A stretch of DNA of 62,401 bases from DASXVX01 sp036504075 (GCA_036504075.1 DASXVX010000066.1:1-62401); one strand, 5' to 3'. Counted from the stretch's first letter, positions 33,194 to 42,752 are shown. Made by a program: numbers and translations. Notes: generated by a model not told the origin, from the letters alone.

Positions 33194-33967
33194 TTGGCGG
33201 ACCAAGTCATTTACTTTGTGAGCGATACCCACCTGGGAGATGGCTCCGGTGCCGACCGCTTCCGCTATCCGGTGCAGCTAATGAGCCTCCTCGGACGCAT
33301 TGAGACGGAGCCCGGCGCCCACCTGGTGCTCCTCGGCGATTTCCTGGAACTGTGGGCCTGTTCGCTGGAAGGCGTCCTGGTTCGCCATGCACCGATCTTT
33401 GACGCGATCGGGCGCATCGCAGCCACCCACCCGGTCACGTACGTGGTAGGCAACCACGACTGCCTGCCGTGGTATTACTACCTGAATCAGGGTCTGGGCC
33501 AGGTACGGGTCGTGGAGCGCTTTACCGCCGCACGGGATACCATCGTGGCCGTGCACGGCCATCAATACGACCCCCTGAACCAGGTGACGGTGACTCCGGA
33601 CGGGCATGTCAAAGCGCCCTGGGCCAAAAAGCTGGTTCAGGTGATCGGCTTCATAGAGCGGGCCGGCGACGGCCTCCTGCTCCAGCGGGTCAAGGCAGTA
33701 CTGGAGCGTGAATCGCCGGGCGAACGCAACTACCCCGAAGGCGAGTCCATATACGAAGATGCCGCCCGGGCGCTCATGCGGTCCGGAGCCAGGAGCGTGG
33801 TCATGGGCCACACTCACCATCCGCTGACCCGCCGGTACGGCAACCGGGTGTATGTCAACACTGGCTCCTGGGTCTGGGACCGCTACCCCCCTACTTACGG
33901 TCGCCTGGCCGGCGGGCGCCTGGAACTGCTGAACGGGAACACACACCAGCCCTTTGAAGCCTCATGA
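33194..33967 (+). CDS. Calcineurin-like metallophosphoesterase
   Basis: 257 aa from TTG 33194 (GGGG at 7 nt; an ATG at 33176 lies in frame but overlaps this site). Metal-binding blocks in order: SDTHLGDG, LLGDFLELW, GNHDCLPWYY, VHGHQYDP and MGHTHHP. The layout resembles LpxH/YbbF-type enzymes acting on nucleotide-diphospho lipids or related phosphoesters, but Gram-positive members have no settled substrate. It is divergent from the SLH/protease operon. Confidence 0.88.
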   Translation: MADQVIYFVSDTHLGDGSGADRFRYPVQLMSLLGRIETEPGAHLVLLGDFLELWACSLEGVLVRHAPIFDAIGRIAATHPVTYVVGNHDCLPWYYYLNQGLGQVRVVERFTAARDTIVAVHGHQYDPLNQVTVTPDGHVKAPWAKKLVQVIGFIERAGDGLLLQRVKAVLERESPGERNYPEGESIYEDAARALMRSGARSVVMGHTHHPLTRRYGNRVYVNTGSWVWDRYPPTYGRLAGGRLELLNGNTHQPFEAS

Positions 33968-33969
33968 AC

Positions 33970-33990
33970 GCGACTGACGGAGTCAGTCGC
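33970..33990. repeat. Perfect 9-bp hairpin after the phosphoesterase gene
   Basis: GCGACTGAC-GGA-GTCAGTCGC directly after the stop codon (first arm begins 3 nt past it). Its 3' end TCGCGAAA can alternatively pair with TTTCGCGA at 34021-34029, extending the terminator next to it, so the two hairpins are mutually exclusive in part. Confidence 0.6.
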
Positions 33991-33996
33991 GAAAAG

Positions 33997-34024
33997 AAAG
34001 ACCGTGCCTTCCGGCACGGTCTTT
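33997..34024. terminator. Bidirectional terminator between convergent genes
   Basis: AAAGACCGTGCC/GGCACGGTCTTT, 12-bp stem, loop TTCC. T-rich on both strands, serving the plus-strand phosphoesterase gene and the minus-strand ctpA. Confidence 0.88.
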
Positions 34025-34035
34025 CGCGATCTCTG

Positions 34036-35427
34036 CTAGTGCACCTTTGCCCGGGCCAACTCCAGGGCCTTCTCCAACTGGAGATCCTTCGTGGCGGCCT
34101 TCTTGGCGTGCTCCGCCACCTTCTGGTTCAGCGTGTCAATGAACAGCGGATCCACCATCGGCACGCTGGGCAGGTAGTTGTCCACTTCGAACTCTTTCAC
34201 GACGTCCGTAGTCTTCAGACCGTAGAAGCCGTCGGTATCGACGTTGTACCCCAGGTCCTGCAGGCGATACTGGAGGTAGAGCACGTCCAGGCCCACCGAA
34301 GACGTGGTCAGGGCCCGCTTGAACTCCATGGGCTTGATTCGCTCGAGGTCGGGCTTTGCGTTCTCCACCACGTAGTCCGGGGTGAGGCCGATGCCGTGAA
34401 CATGATGCTCCTTACTCGTCAGGTACTCGGCAATGGTCACTTTCATGCCGCTGCCGTCCAGCATGTTCAGGATCTGTTGGACGGTACCCTTGCCAAACGT
34501 CTTGACGCCGACCAACGGGCCGGCCCCGGAATCCTGAATAGCGCCGGCGAGGATTTCCGACGCCGAGGCGCTGCCGTTATCCACCAGCACCACCACCGGA
34601 AGGCCGATCAAGAGGCCTCGGCTATTGAGAGCGGTCTTGCCGCCCTTGGTGAGTTCCCATACCACCGGCTGGCCTTCAGGGATGAAAGCGCTGGCGATCT
34701 GGACAGCCGAATCCAGGTACCCGCCGGGGTTCTGCCGCAAGTCGAGCACCAGCGACTTGGCACCCTGGCTCTTCAGTTGGTCCACTGATTTGTAGAAACC
34801 GGTGACGGCATCGTCACCGAAGGTGGCGATCTGAATGTAGCCCACGGCGGGTTCCAGGATCTTGCTTTCGACTTCCGGAATCGAAATGACTTCCCGCTTG
34901 ACCGTAACGGTAAACGTGCGCTGCTCGGAAGGGCGTTCGATCTTGAGCGTCACAGAGCTACCGACCTCGCCGCGGATCAGCGGGACCGCCTTTTCGGTGG
35001 TGAAACCCACAATATTGACGCCGTTAACTTCCAGAATTCGGTCTCCGCTTTGAAGGCCGGCTCTGAAAGCCGGGGTCCCCTTGATGGGCGTCGACACGAT
35101 GACATATTGGCCCTCCAGGTCCAGGTAGGCGCCAATGCCGCTGAATGTGCCGTTGAGGCTTCCCATGAAGCTCTGAAGATCTTTCGGGGAAAAGTAGTTG
35201 GTGTACGGGTCGCCCAGAGCTTCTAGACCGCCCTTGATGGCGCCGCTCACAAACTTGTCCAGGTCGGCGCCATCCTTATGCCAGACCTGCACCGTGTCAA
35301 AGACCCCGCGAAGCCGGCTGAACGCCGCATCGGTCCGGTCATCGGCCAGAGCTGCCCCTACAGTCAGCGTTAGCGTCGTCAAGACCGTTACGATTACCAG
35401 GAATACCTTTCGCTTGTTGAATTGCAC
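34036..35427 (-). CDS. C-terminal processing serine protease (S41, CtpA/CtpB)
   Basis: 463 aa, exported by an N-terminal membrane/signal segment (7-28). PDZ domain about 92-175 (GIGAYLDLEG ... GDRILEVNGVNI), then the S41 core with the Ser-Lys dyad S288 (NGSASASEI) and K313 (TFGKGTVQ). A C-terminal helical repeat (about 380-430, LQYRLQDLGYNVDTDGFYG) looks like a peptidoglycan-binding domain. In spore formers CtpB-type proteases trigger sigma-K signalling, others process wall proteins; which applies is unknown. Start GTG 35427 with GGGAGG at 8 nt. Confidence 0.95.
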   Translation of the reverse strand: MQFNKRKVFLVIVTVLTTLTLTVGAALADDRTDAAFSRLRGVFDTVQVWHKDGADLDKFVSGAIKGGLEALGDPYTNYFSPKDLQSFMGSLNGTFSGIGAYLDLEGQYVIVSTPIKGTPAFRAGLQSGDRILEVNGVNIVGFTTEKAVPLIRGEVGSSVTLKIERPSEQRTFTVTVKREVISIPEVESKILEPAVGYIQIATFGDDAVTGFYKSVDQLKSQGAKSLVLDLRQNPGGYLDSAVQIASAFIPEGQPVVWELTKGGKTALNSRGLLIGLPVVVLVDNGSASASEILAGAIQDSGAGPLVGVKTFGKGTVQQILNMLDGSGMKVTIAEYLTSKEHHVHGIGLTPDYVVENAKPDLERIKPMEFKRALTTSSVGLDVLYLQYRLQDLGYNVDTDGFYGLKTTDVVKEFEVDNYLPSVPMVDPLFIDTLNQKVAEHAKKAATKDLQLEKALELARAKVH

Positions 35428-35502
35428 CGAATAGACCTCCCGGAATAGAATCCGGGGGACATCGCTGCCCCCCGTATTTGTTGCACCCTATAAATTAGAC
35501 GT

Positions 35503-36021
35503 TTACTGGTGGGCATCCGCTTCGGCAAAAGCGACATCGGGTGACTGCCCACGCACCAAAATCACGTTCACGAAATGAGCGGCCTGGCGTTCATTCCACT
35601 GCCGCGGTTCGAACAGCAGCCCCCCGCCAACCAACGGTACACTAACGGCGGTCATTTCCTGCCCACTCTCGGGATCAGAAACCACGACCAGACCGTCCGA
35701 GATGTCGAAGTGCACCCGGGTGCCACCATACCGCTTGGCCACGGTATACAGCTTCTCGGCGTCGGCACGCTTGAGCCGAGCCGCGATCTGGCCGAAGGGG
35801 ACGACGTGCACGATCCCCTCCTTCAGTTTCTTGTCTTCCCAGACACGGTAATACCGGACGCCTTCCCGCATCCAGGTGAAGAAGCAGTAACTTGCCGGGT
35901 CGCGACCATCTTTCGTCAACCGCTGCCTAGCCTCCTCCAGAGACTCGACAGTAAAAAGTTGGTCAGCTTCGGCGTAATGTTCGACCTCTTGCGTGTCAAT
36001 CTTCCGCAGCGAGCGGCGCAT
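35503..36021 (-). CDS. Hypothetical protein
   Basis: 172 aa, soluble, no signal peptide. I do not recognise the family. It is a mixed alpha/beta protein with charged N-terminal half (EVEHYAEADQLFTVESLEEA) and beta-strand-like C-terminal half (LVVVSDPESGQEMTAVSVPLVGGG). Start ATG behind GGGGGGG at 5 nt. It lies 75 nt upstream of ctpA in the same direction; the gap has two GC hairpins without T-runs, so the two may be co-expressed. Confidence 0.65.
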   Translation of the reverse strand: MRRSLRKIDTQEVEHYAEADQLFTVESLEEARQRLTKDGRDPASYCFFTWMREGVRYYRVWEDKKLKEGIVHVVPFGQIAARLKRADAEKLYTVAKRYGGTRVHFDISDGLVVVSDPESGQEMTAVSVPLVGGGLLFEPRQWNERQAAHFVNVILVRGQSPDVAFAEADAHQ

Positions 36022-36319
36022 GCGCGCCCCCCCTTTCCGTCAACGTTTCCCAATGGGCATACCTCTAGGCTACGGTATTTATTATCACACAAAAATGGAT
36101 GAAAAATAAACTATCTAGCTGTGATTGGTTGATGGAAATTTTGTAGAGAGTGCAGAAAGATATTGGCAGCACTGATTACAACCGTGTTTTTTCCTTCGAC
36201 TTAACAGAGAATGACAAACCAGCGGCGGATTCGGCTTTTATCTACAGGCTTTTCAAACAATTTCCGCGTCCGGACCGTCCTTGTAGATAGGTCCTACCTA
36301 CAAGGAGTGAGGAAAACAC
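36022..36319. promoter_or_regulatory. AT-rich divergent intergenic region
   Basis: 298 bp between a minus-strand hypothetical gene and a plus-strand propeller-SLH gene, clearly more AT-rich than its neighbours. A minus-strand TGATAATAA stretch near 36085 could be a -10 region. No plus-strand -35/-10 pair is convincing. The main feature is the palindrome at 36280-36304. Confidence 0.5.
36280..36304 (+). promoter_or_regulatory. 25-bp palindrome overlapping the ribosome binding site
   Basis: CTTGTAG-A-TAGG-T-CCTA-C-CTACAAG, 11 of 12 pairs complementary. The right arm runs into AAGGAG (36302-36307), part of the ribosome binding region of the gene at 36320. As DNA it could be an operator; as RNA the stem would hide part of the Shine-Dalgarno. 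Confidence 0.6.
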
Positions 36320-38239
36320 ATGCCAGTAAAGCCTGGAGAACTCGGTGCGGCACCGCCCCTCCGGATGCTCTGGAAGGGCGCCGATAGCCTCGTCAGCGCC
36401 GCGCTCGGCGACAACACCATTTACGGAATCACGCAGGACGGCTTCGCCGCCGCCTATAGCGCCAGTGCAGGCACCGCCCGCTGGACCACCGCCACCACTT
36501 ATGTACCTGGCCGTTTGGCCGTGAGCGGTCGTACCATTTACGGATTCCAACTTGGCGTGGGGCTGATGTCCATTGCGGACAAGGGCACCTCCGCCGCGGA
36601 ACTGAACCTGTACAAGATTAGCACCCTCAGCGCCGGTACCATGTTGAGCCAGCCGGTGCCCATGCAGAAGTTGGTCCATTTCGTGCTGGACAACCGGCTG
36701 TTGGCCGTAGATGCCTCGGCCGGTTCGGTCAAGTTTTCGCTGGACCTGAGCGGCGAGGGCCCGTACAGCCTTTACACGCTGGGCGACGATTTGCTGGCGG
36801 TCTCCGGAACCGGGCGTCCGACCCGCCTGCACGTAAACACCGGCAGCTACAGCACGGTCTGGTCCGCCGGACTCGGCGGCGGGGCCGACCGGACGGAGCG
36901 GACGGCCCTGGTGACTGACACGCTGGCCGTCGTCGCAGTGCCCGGTGGCGTGGCGGCATACAACGCCGCCAACGGCCGGCTGCTCTGGAGTACGCTGGGC
37001 GCGGGCAACCTGGCGTTGGCCATCGACGGTGGCACGCTGTACTGCGCCGGCGACCGGGCCGGGGTCTGGAGCCTCGACCTGTCCAACGGCGCCGTGTTGT
37101 GGGAGCGGCAGTACCTGGCTTTCGTCAGTCGCACCTCGCGGGTGGGTCTGGCCATCGGGGATAAGTGCCTCTGGGTGGGGGCGATGCTGGATGACGGCGC
37201 AGAACCCGCTGCACTGTGGGCGCTAAACCTGGAGGACGGCAGCTTCATATGGCAGGCCACCGGGGTTACGCTGACCTACGGCAACGGCCTCCCGCTGGTG
37301 GCCGGCGGCCGCGTGTACAGCTATGGCTCCCTGGACCCGCTCACCGCCATGGGCGGCCTCAACGGCGTCCCGGCGGTGACCCAGGCAAACATCCGGCAGA
37401 CCCCCAACCCGCTTCGGGGCCCCATGTCGGGCTTTAACCCGGTGGAGGTGTCCGTGAAACTGGACATAGCGGCCTCGGTGGAGTTCATCCCCTGGCATGA
37501 GCGGGACGTCCGGAACAACGGTATCGGGCCGATTCCGTTCCAGGCCGGCAGCCACACCATCTCCTACAACGCCCAGTTCCCCAGAGGTTGGACGGACATC
37601 AACCAGTTTGGGCGCCTGGCCTTCGACATCAAGGAGACGCAAAGCGGCCTCAACTACACCGTGGTCATGCTGGTGCCGGTCAACACACTCCCGGATATTC
37701 AGCACCACTGGGCCAGGCAAAGCATCGAGGCCATGATCTACCACCAGTACATCGGCGGGTATCCGGACCTGACCTTCCGGCCCAACAACCTGGTAACCCG
37801 GGCGGAGTCCAGCGCGATCATCGCGAAGACCCTCGGTCTGGAGCACCCGACGGCTGGGTTCCATACCAAGTTCACCGACATCGGCGGCCACTGGGCCCGG
37901 AGCTACATTACGGCCCTGGAGGAAAAGGACATTGTCGGCGGGTTCCAGGAAGCCGACGGCACGTTTACCTTCCGACCGAACCTGAACATGACCCGGGCGC
38001 AGGACGCGAAGATACTGGTCAAGGCCTACAACGTGACGGCGGCGCCGGCGTCCTTCCAGACCAAGTTTACCGACATTGCCGGGCACTGGGCCGAGCCGTT
38101 CATCAAGGCGCTGGAGTTCAAAGGCTACGCCTCCGGTTTCCGGGAGGCCGATGGCACGTTCACCTACCGGCCGGAGCGGAACCTGACCCGGGCTGAACTT
38201 TCCACCCTGGTGGTACGCATCATGGGGCTGACCCGGTAG
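36320..38239 (+). CDS. PQQ-type beta-propeller protein with FlgD-like and three SLH domains, no signal peptide
   Basis: 639 aa. Residues about 10-350 are repeated propeller blades (DNTIYGITQDGFAAAYSASAG; LLAVDASAGSVKFSLDL; GVAAYNAANGRLLW; GVWSLDLSNGAVLW). About 365-455 is a FlgD-type Ig domain (VSVKLDIAASVEFIPW, followed by QFGRLAFDI). Residues about 465-639 are three SLH domains (DIQHHWARQSIEAMI, DIGGHWARSYITALEE, DIAGHWAEPFIKALEF). The start ATG has GGAGTGAGG in front, yet no hydrophobic signal follows: MPVKPGELGAAPPLRML. A minus-strand paralogue at 42753-44666 shares layout and the same lack of a signal. Confidence 0.88.
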   Translation: MPVKPGELGAAPPLRMLWKGADSLVSAALGDNTIYGITQDGFAAAYSASAGTARWTTATTYVPGRLAVSGRTIYGFQLGVGLMSIADKGTSAAELNLYKISTLSAGTMLSQPVPMQKLVHFVLDNRLLAVDASAGSVKFSLDLSGEGPYSLYTLGDDLLAVSGTGRPTRLHVNTGSYSTVWSAGLGGGADRTERTALVTDTLAVVAVPGGVAAYNAANGRLLWSTLGAGNLALAIDGGTLYCAGDRAGVWSLDLSNGAVLWERQYLAFVSRTSRVGLAIGDKCLWVGAMLDDGAEPAALWALNLEDGSFIWQATGVTLTYGNGLPLVAGGRVYSYGSLDPLTAMGGLNGVPAVTQANIRQTPNPLRGPMSGFNPVEVSVKLDIAASVEFIPWHERDVRNNGIGPIPFQAGSHTISYNAQFPRGWTDINQFGRLAFDIKETQSGLNYTVVMLVPVNTLPDIQHHWARQSIEAMIYHQYIGGYPDLTFRPNNLVTRAESSAIIAKTLGLEHPTAGFHTKFTDIGGHWARSYITALEEKDIVGGFQEADGTFTFRPNLNMTRAQDAKILVKAYNVTAAPASFQTKFTDIAGHWAEPFIKALEFKGYASGFREADGTFTYRPERNLTRAELSTLVVRIMGLTR

Positions 38240-38253
38240 CGAAGGCATGAGAA

Positions 38254-38283
38254 AGGGACCGCCCGGTACTTCGGGCGGTCCCT
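38254..38283. terminator. Bidirectional terminator-like hairpin
   Basis: AGGGACCGCCCG/CGGGCGGTCCCT, 12 bp with a 6-nt loop, between two convergent surface-protein genes. T-runs are absent on the plus side (CTGCTGTTC) and short on the minus side (TTTCTC). Confidence 0.7.
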
Positions 38284-38302
38284 GCTGTTCTGGGTTTCGA
38301 AG

Positions 38303-41300
38303 TCAGTTCGTGAAGGTGATGCTCACCTGCTGGGGCTGTTGGAGGCCCGCCCCCGTGAATGTGACTGTCGCAACGCCGGCGCCGGTGCCGGTGAGCGTGA
38401 AGGCCGCCACGCCGTTCACAGTACTTGCTGTGTTGGACAGGAGTGTCCCGTTGACTGAGACGGATGCCGAGATGGACCGCCCGTTGTCGGCGCTGATGAC
38501 GCTGCCGTTGCTGTCCATCACACGGACCCAGAGCGTCACCTGGTTACCCACCCGGGCTGTGGTCACGTTGCTGCTGGCGTACAGGCTGTATGCCGTGCCG
38601 GCGGTGCCGAAGCTGACCGGCACCGTGACCACCGGCGCCGGCAACCCGGCGCACGTGAAAGTGATCGAGCCGGAAGTGGTCTGCGTGCCGACCACGGAGA
38701 AGCTGGCGGTGCCACTCTGCGACATCACCGATGGCGTGACCGTCACGCCCGGGGTCGACGTGGAGGCAATAATCGCCCGACCGACGTCGCCCGTAACGAC
38801 CCGGCCCTGCTGGTCCACGATCTGGATTTGCAGCGTGCCGGAAGTATTCAGGCCGAAGGCGGCGGAGCCGGACAACCGCATGGTGTAGGCGTCGCCTGAG
38901 GTAACGCTGGTGGCGATGGTAGCCAGGTTCTGCGTGTCCAGACCCGGCGCCGATGCAAACCAACTGTCCGTTCCGGCCAGGCGTGTGGATCTGATGGTAA
39001 GGACGGCGCGGCCGCCCACCGTCGGCACGGTCAGGCTGGAGACCTCGTTGGTGGCGCTCCCTTCCACCAGCTTACGGAAGGTAACCGTGGTGTTGACGTT
39101 GGTCAGGACGTTCCCGCCCGTGTCCACCACTTCGGCGATGACCTGGCCGCTGGTGAAGCCGTCAGCCGGCAGGGAGGCAGGCTGGGCGGTAAGCCGCAGG
39201 CTGGAGGTGACACCGGGCACAAACTGGGCCGTGGTGGTGTCGGTGGCGGCGGCGTTGCTCTCCAGGCTGGCCTTCAGAGTGACCGTGCCCACGGTGTAGG
39301 CCGGCACCTGGAAGACAGCCGTCCCGCCGGAGACGGTGGCGGTATACGTGGCGGGCTCGGTCAGGGAGCCGGCCGGCGGCGTGACCGTTAGTTTGACTTT
39401 CGTTATGCTGTCGTTCGCCAGCACTACGCCGGAAGCGTCCATGACGTCCACCTGAACCATCAGGCTGGTCAGGCCGGTCACCGGTGTCGTGCCCTGAATG
39501 GGCCGGATTTTCACGGCAGCCGCCGGGCCGGCGGTCGTCGTCCGCAGAATGAGCGGGTTCACAAGATAGGTCGAGGAGCCGCTGATTTGCGTCGTGCCCG
39601 CCTGGCTGTTGCTAATGAACAAGACGGTCCCGCCGCTCTGGCCCGCCGGAATGGTAACGGAGGTACCGATCAACGCCCCGCCGACGCCGCCGGCCGTCAG
39701 GTTCACCTGGAGCGCCTGCGACGTAACTGCTGTCTGGTTGTTGGCATCCTTCAGCGTAGCTGTCACGGTCGCCACGGAGCCCCCGACAATCAGCGGGTTC
39801 GGCGTTGCCGTCAGCTCGATGTGATTCGGTAGCTGGGCGTAGGTGGTAAGTGAGAGCGTCTGGGTGGTGAGCGCCGTTCCGGGCGCCGAGGCCCCGATGG
39901 TGGCCGTGCCGGGCAGCGTGCCCGCCGTGTAAGTGAACGTGGCCTCGCCCTGCCGCGTGAGCAGCAGCGTCCGGTTGATGGCGCCGCGCCCGGTGTCGGT
40001 CAGCGTCAACACGATGGCCTGGTCGTCCACCGGCGAGACGGCGCCCGTAAGGTCGAGCAGCCGCACCTTGACTGTGGTGGCGGCGCCGGTACCGGCGGGT
40101 AGCGAGTTAGACTCGGCCAGCAGGTTGATCTGGGCCGGCTGGCCGCTCACCCGAAGCGTCGTGCGCCCCGTGAGGGAGCCGAACGCGGCGGTAATGGTGA
40201 CGTTCCCCGAGGCAGTCCCGACAAAGGCGCCATCGGCGCCGATGATGCCCACAGCGGAATCGCTGCGGTCCCACTGGGGCTGAATCGGGTAGCGCTTACC
40301 GGCGGCGTCCACGCCGGTGGCCGTGAAAGTCACCCGCTTGCCGGCCAGCACGGTTTGCGCTACGGTGTCGATTTGAATGGACTGGAGCACCGGCATGGTC
40401 ACCTGCTCGCTGATGCCCGCCGCCGTGGCGGTAATGACGGCCTGGGCGCCCACCGGGTTGCTGAGGAGGCCGGTGGTGCGGTCGATGACGGCACCGGTGG
40501 CGCTCCAGGTAATCGGCACGTTAATGGCCCGGCCCGCGGAGTCGGAGGCGCCGGCTCTTAAGGTCACGCTTTTGCCGGGCACCAGGTACTCGGGCTTCGC
40601 TTCAATGGTCACCTTGCCCACGGCCTGCCCGGTGGAAAGAGCGGACAGTTGGCCGAGGCCGGCCTGAATGACCACGGTACCGTAGTCGGTAACCGTGACC
40701 AGGCCGTTCTCATCCACCGTGGCCGGCCCCGTGGACACCGTCCAGACCGGCTGTACGGCCACGCGCTGTCCGCCGGCCAGAGCGGTGGCTGAAAGCTGCA
40801 TGGTGCCGCCCTTGTTGGCCTGGAACGTCGCCGGGGAAATCTGCAGGTCGGAAACCGGAATCACGCCCGCCAGCGTGGTCAGGTCGCCAATCTTGGCCTG
40901 CACGGTGACCATCCCGCCGTCACCCAGGGTGAGGACGCCGTTCTGGAGGGTGGCGCTGCCGGAGGTGACAGCCACCGTAATGGGGGCATCCGGAATCGGG
41001 TTGTCCATGATGTCCAAGGCGGTCGCCTTCAGGGTGAACGTCTGGCCCGGCGCCCCGAACTTGGGCAGCGAGGTCAGGGCCAGGGAGTGTGCCCGCTTGA
41101 AGACGCTCTGCGACCAGGTCAGGTTGGTGTCAGCCACCGGCGACCGGTAGATGGCGTTGTAGAGCAGCACGGAGGCTTCCGCCCGGCTCACGGTGGCAAA
41201 CAGCTCGAAGTTAGCGCTCTGGAGCAGCCCCAGTTCGTTGGCCTTGACCACGTAGCCGGTGGGGTAGCCGCCGCTGACCTTGCTCTCGTAGCCAAGGGCC

Positions 41301-41734
41301 CGCACCAGCATGGTGGCGGCCTGGGCATAATTGACCGGCTGGTCGGGGTTGAACTTACCGGCGTCACCCTTGATAATGTTCATACGGTTGGCCAGGGCAA
41401 TCGCCCCGCGCGCCCAGTGGTTAGCCGAAACGTCGCTAAACTCCACGGTCGCCGTTTTCAGCAGGTCGGCATCGGCGGTCTTGCCCATGGCCCGAATGAT
41501 GAGCGCCGCCATTTGAGCCCGCGTGACGCTACCGCTCGGGTTGAAGGAGTCCGCCGTTACGCCTGTGACCACCCCGAGCTGCCAGAGGTTGGCGATCATC
41601 GGTTCCTGGGTGAGTCCCCTGATGTCAGAGAACGAATGCGCTGCGGTTTCGGCCGTCGCCGATGCCGGCACGAGCAGCGCCCCTACCAGAGTGAGCAGAA
41701 CCAGGAAAGTATACAGCCGGGCGCGATGTCGCAT
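38303..41734 (-). CDS. Giant SLH + bacterial Ig-like repeat surface protein A
   Basis: 1143 aa. Signal peptide with an AxA site (ASATAETA, about residue 29), three SLH domains in about 32-200 (HSFSDIRGLTQEPMIANLWQ; EFSDVSANHWARGAIALAN; then a degenerate third), and then about nine Ig-like repeats. Repeats recur with patterns such as LTATPNPLIVGGSVATVTA, VDVMDASGVVLAND and AEVVDTGGNVLTN. This is the architecture of S-layer or S-layer-associated adhesins. No catalytic motif. Start ATG 41734 has AGGAGG at 7 nt. Composition is very rich in Thr, Val, Ala and Gly and nearly Cys-free. Confidence 0.9.
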   Translation of the reverse strand: MRHRARLYTFLVLLTLVGALLVPASATAETAAHSFSDIRGLTQEPMIANLWQLGVVTGVTADSFNPSGSVTRAQMAALIIRAMGKTADADLLKTATVEFSDVSANHWARGAIALANRMNIIKGDAGKFNPDQPVNYAQAATMLVRALGYESKVSGGYPTGYVVKANELGLLQSANFELFATVSRAEASVLLYNAIYRSPVADTNLTWSQSVFKRAHSLALTSLPKFGAPGQTFTLKATALDIMDNPIPDAPITVAVTSGSATLQNGVLTLGDGGMVTVQAKIGDLTTLAGVIPVSDLQISPATFQANKGGTMQLSATALAGGQRVAVQPVWTVSTGPATVDENGLVTVTDYGTVVIQAGLGQLSALSTGQAVGKVTIEAKPEYLVPGKSVTLRAGASDSAGRAINVPITWSATGAVIDRTTGLLSNPVGAQAVITATAAGISEQVTMPVLQSIQIDTVAQTVLAGKRVTFTATGVDAAGKRYPIQPQWDRSDSAVGIIGADGAFVGTASGNVTITAAFGSLTGRTTLRVSGQPAQINLLAESNSLPAGTGAATTVKVRLLDLTGAVSPVDDQAIVLTLTDTGRGAINRTLLLTRQGEATFTYTAGTLPGTATIGASAPGTALTTQTLSLTTYAQLPNHIELTATPNPLIVGGSVATVTATLKDANNQTAVTSQALQVNLTAGGVGGALIGTSVTIPAGQSGGTVLFISNSQAGTTQISGSSTYLVNPLILRTTTAGPAAAVKIRPIQGTTPVTGLTSLMVQVDVMDASGVVLANDSITKVKLTVTPPAGSLTEPATYTATVSGGTAVFQVPAYTVGTVTLKASLESNAAATDTTTAQFVPGVTSSLRLTAQPASLPADGFTSGQVIAEVVDTGGNVLTNVNTTVTFRKLVEGSATNEVSSLTVPTVGGRAVLTIRSTRLAGTDSWFASAPGLDTQNLATIATSVTSGDAYTMRLSGSAAFGLNTSGTLQIQIVDQQGRVVTGDVGRAIIASTSTPGVTVTPSVMSQSGTASFSVVGTQTTSGSITFTCAGLPAPVVTVPVSFGTAGTAYSLYASSNVTTARVGNQVTLWVRVMDSNGSVISADNGRSISASVSVNGTLLSNTASTVNGVAAFTLTGTGAGVATVTFTGAGLQQPQQVSITFTN

Positions 41735-41935
41735 ATGTGATCCTCCTCAATTTCCGGCGGCCACGAGCCAGTGGCGGGTGACCGGTTAGCGGGGTGCTGT
41801 CCGCCCAGTTTCTTCTACACTTAGACTTATACTTCACCCAAATCGTTTCGCGGTTTAACGTTTAGATTCCTGCTCAGATTTTGCCTAACTCCAACGGGAT
41901 TCCCGGTACTTGGCTACCGGGTAAAAACCTGTTCC

Positions 41936-41964
41936 TTGACGGCGGATTTCGAGAAAAGCATAAT
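41936..41964 (+). promoter_or_regulatory. Promoter of the TPR lipoprotein gene
   Basis: TTGACG (41936-41941), 17-nt spacer, CATAAT (41959-41964): five of six matches in each box. It lies 60 nt before the chosen start codon. The rest of the 290-bp divergent gap shows an 8-bp inverted repeat around 41910-41925 (ACCGGG/CCCGGT type) but no other gene. Confidence 0.75.
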
Positions 41965-42023
41965 CGTATGTGATCGCCCGAACTTCGAGGTATTATCAGG
42001 CCACGGTCATAGGAGGAATTGCG

Positions 42024-42686
42024 TTGAAAAACATGCGTGTACTGTTGCTGGTCTGTGTCGTTGTCCTGTCAGCAGCCCTGTCGGGATGCACGGGGTCGAA
42101 GCCGAAACCCCCTCACTTGACTCCCCAGCAGGCGCAGGACAAGTCGAAGCAGGGGCTGGATTTGGCCAAGGCCGGCAAGTATGAAGAGGCCGGCAAGGTA
42201 CTCGAGCAGGTAGCCCAGTCTGACCAGGCCGGCGTAGCCGATGCAGCCACTTATGTCGCATTGGGTATCACCCGGTATCAGAAGAAGGAGTACCCAGGCG
42301 CCCTGGCGGCCTATGATCAGGCCATCAAGTTGAACCCCACGCTTCCCGAACCCTACCAGGGCAAGGCCAACATCTACCGGGACCAGAAGAACCTCAAAGA
42401 AGCCGAAGTTTGGTATCGGAAGGCCTGGCAAGCCAGCCCGCAGTTCGTGGACGCCTATACGGAACTGGCTTTGCAGTTGAGCCTTGCTAACCGGATGCCC
42501 GATGCCATCGCCGTCTTGAACGAAGGGGTAACACGAAACCCGGGCAACGTTACATTGCAATTGAACCTGGCCTCGTTCTATTCCCAGGATGGTCAGAAGG
42601 CGGCGGCCAAGCGGATCTACGAGGCCATCCTCAAGGTCGACCCGAGCAACAAGGACGCCAAGGACGCCCTCGCTGCCTTGAAGTAA
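42024..42686 (+). CDS. TPR-repeat lipoprotein
   Basis: 220 aa. Lipoprotein signal with lipobox LSGC (Cys22), so the protein is anchored on the outer face of the membrane. From about residue 40 on, four to five tetratricopeptide repeats follow (for example AATYVALGITRYQKKEYPGA and EPYQGKANIYRDQKNLKEAE). TPR proteins scaffold complexes; here the neighbours are S-layer-type proteins, so an assembly role at the membrane is possible. Start TTG 42024 with AGGAGG at 7 nt. Its own promoter and terminator flank it. Confidence 0.9.
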   Translation: MKNMRVLLLVCVVVLSAALSGCTGSKPKPPHLTPQQAQDKSKQGLDLAKAGKYEEAGKVLEQVAQSDQAGVADAATYVALGITRYQKKEYPGALAAYDQAIKLNPTLPEPYQGKANIYRDQKNLKEAEVWYRKAWQASPQFVDAYTELALQLSLANRMPDAIAVLNEGVTRNPGNVTLQLNLASFYSQDGQKAAAKRIYEAILKVDPSNKDAKDALAALK

Positions 42687-42707
42687 GCTGGTCGTGATTT
42701 CGCACCA

Positions 42708-42738
42708 AAAGAGGAGGAGGCAATGCCTCCTCCTCTTT
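42708..42738. terminator. Bidirectional terminator
   Basis: AAAGAGGAGGAGGC/GCCTCCTCCTCTTT, 14-bp stem with a 3-nt loop between convergent genes, TTT on both strands. Confidence 0.85.
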
Positions 42739-42752
42739 CCACGGTCTGGCGA

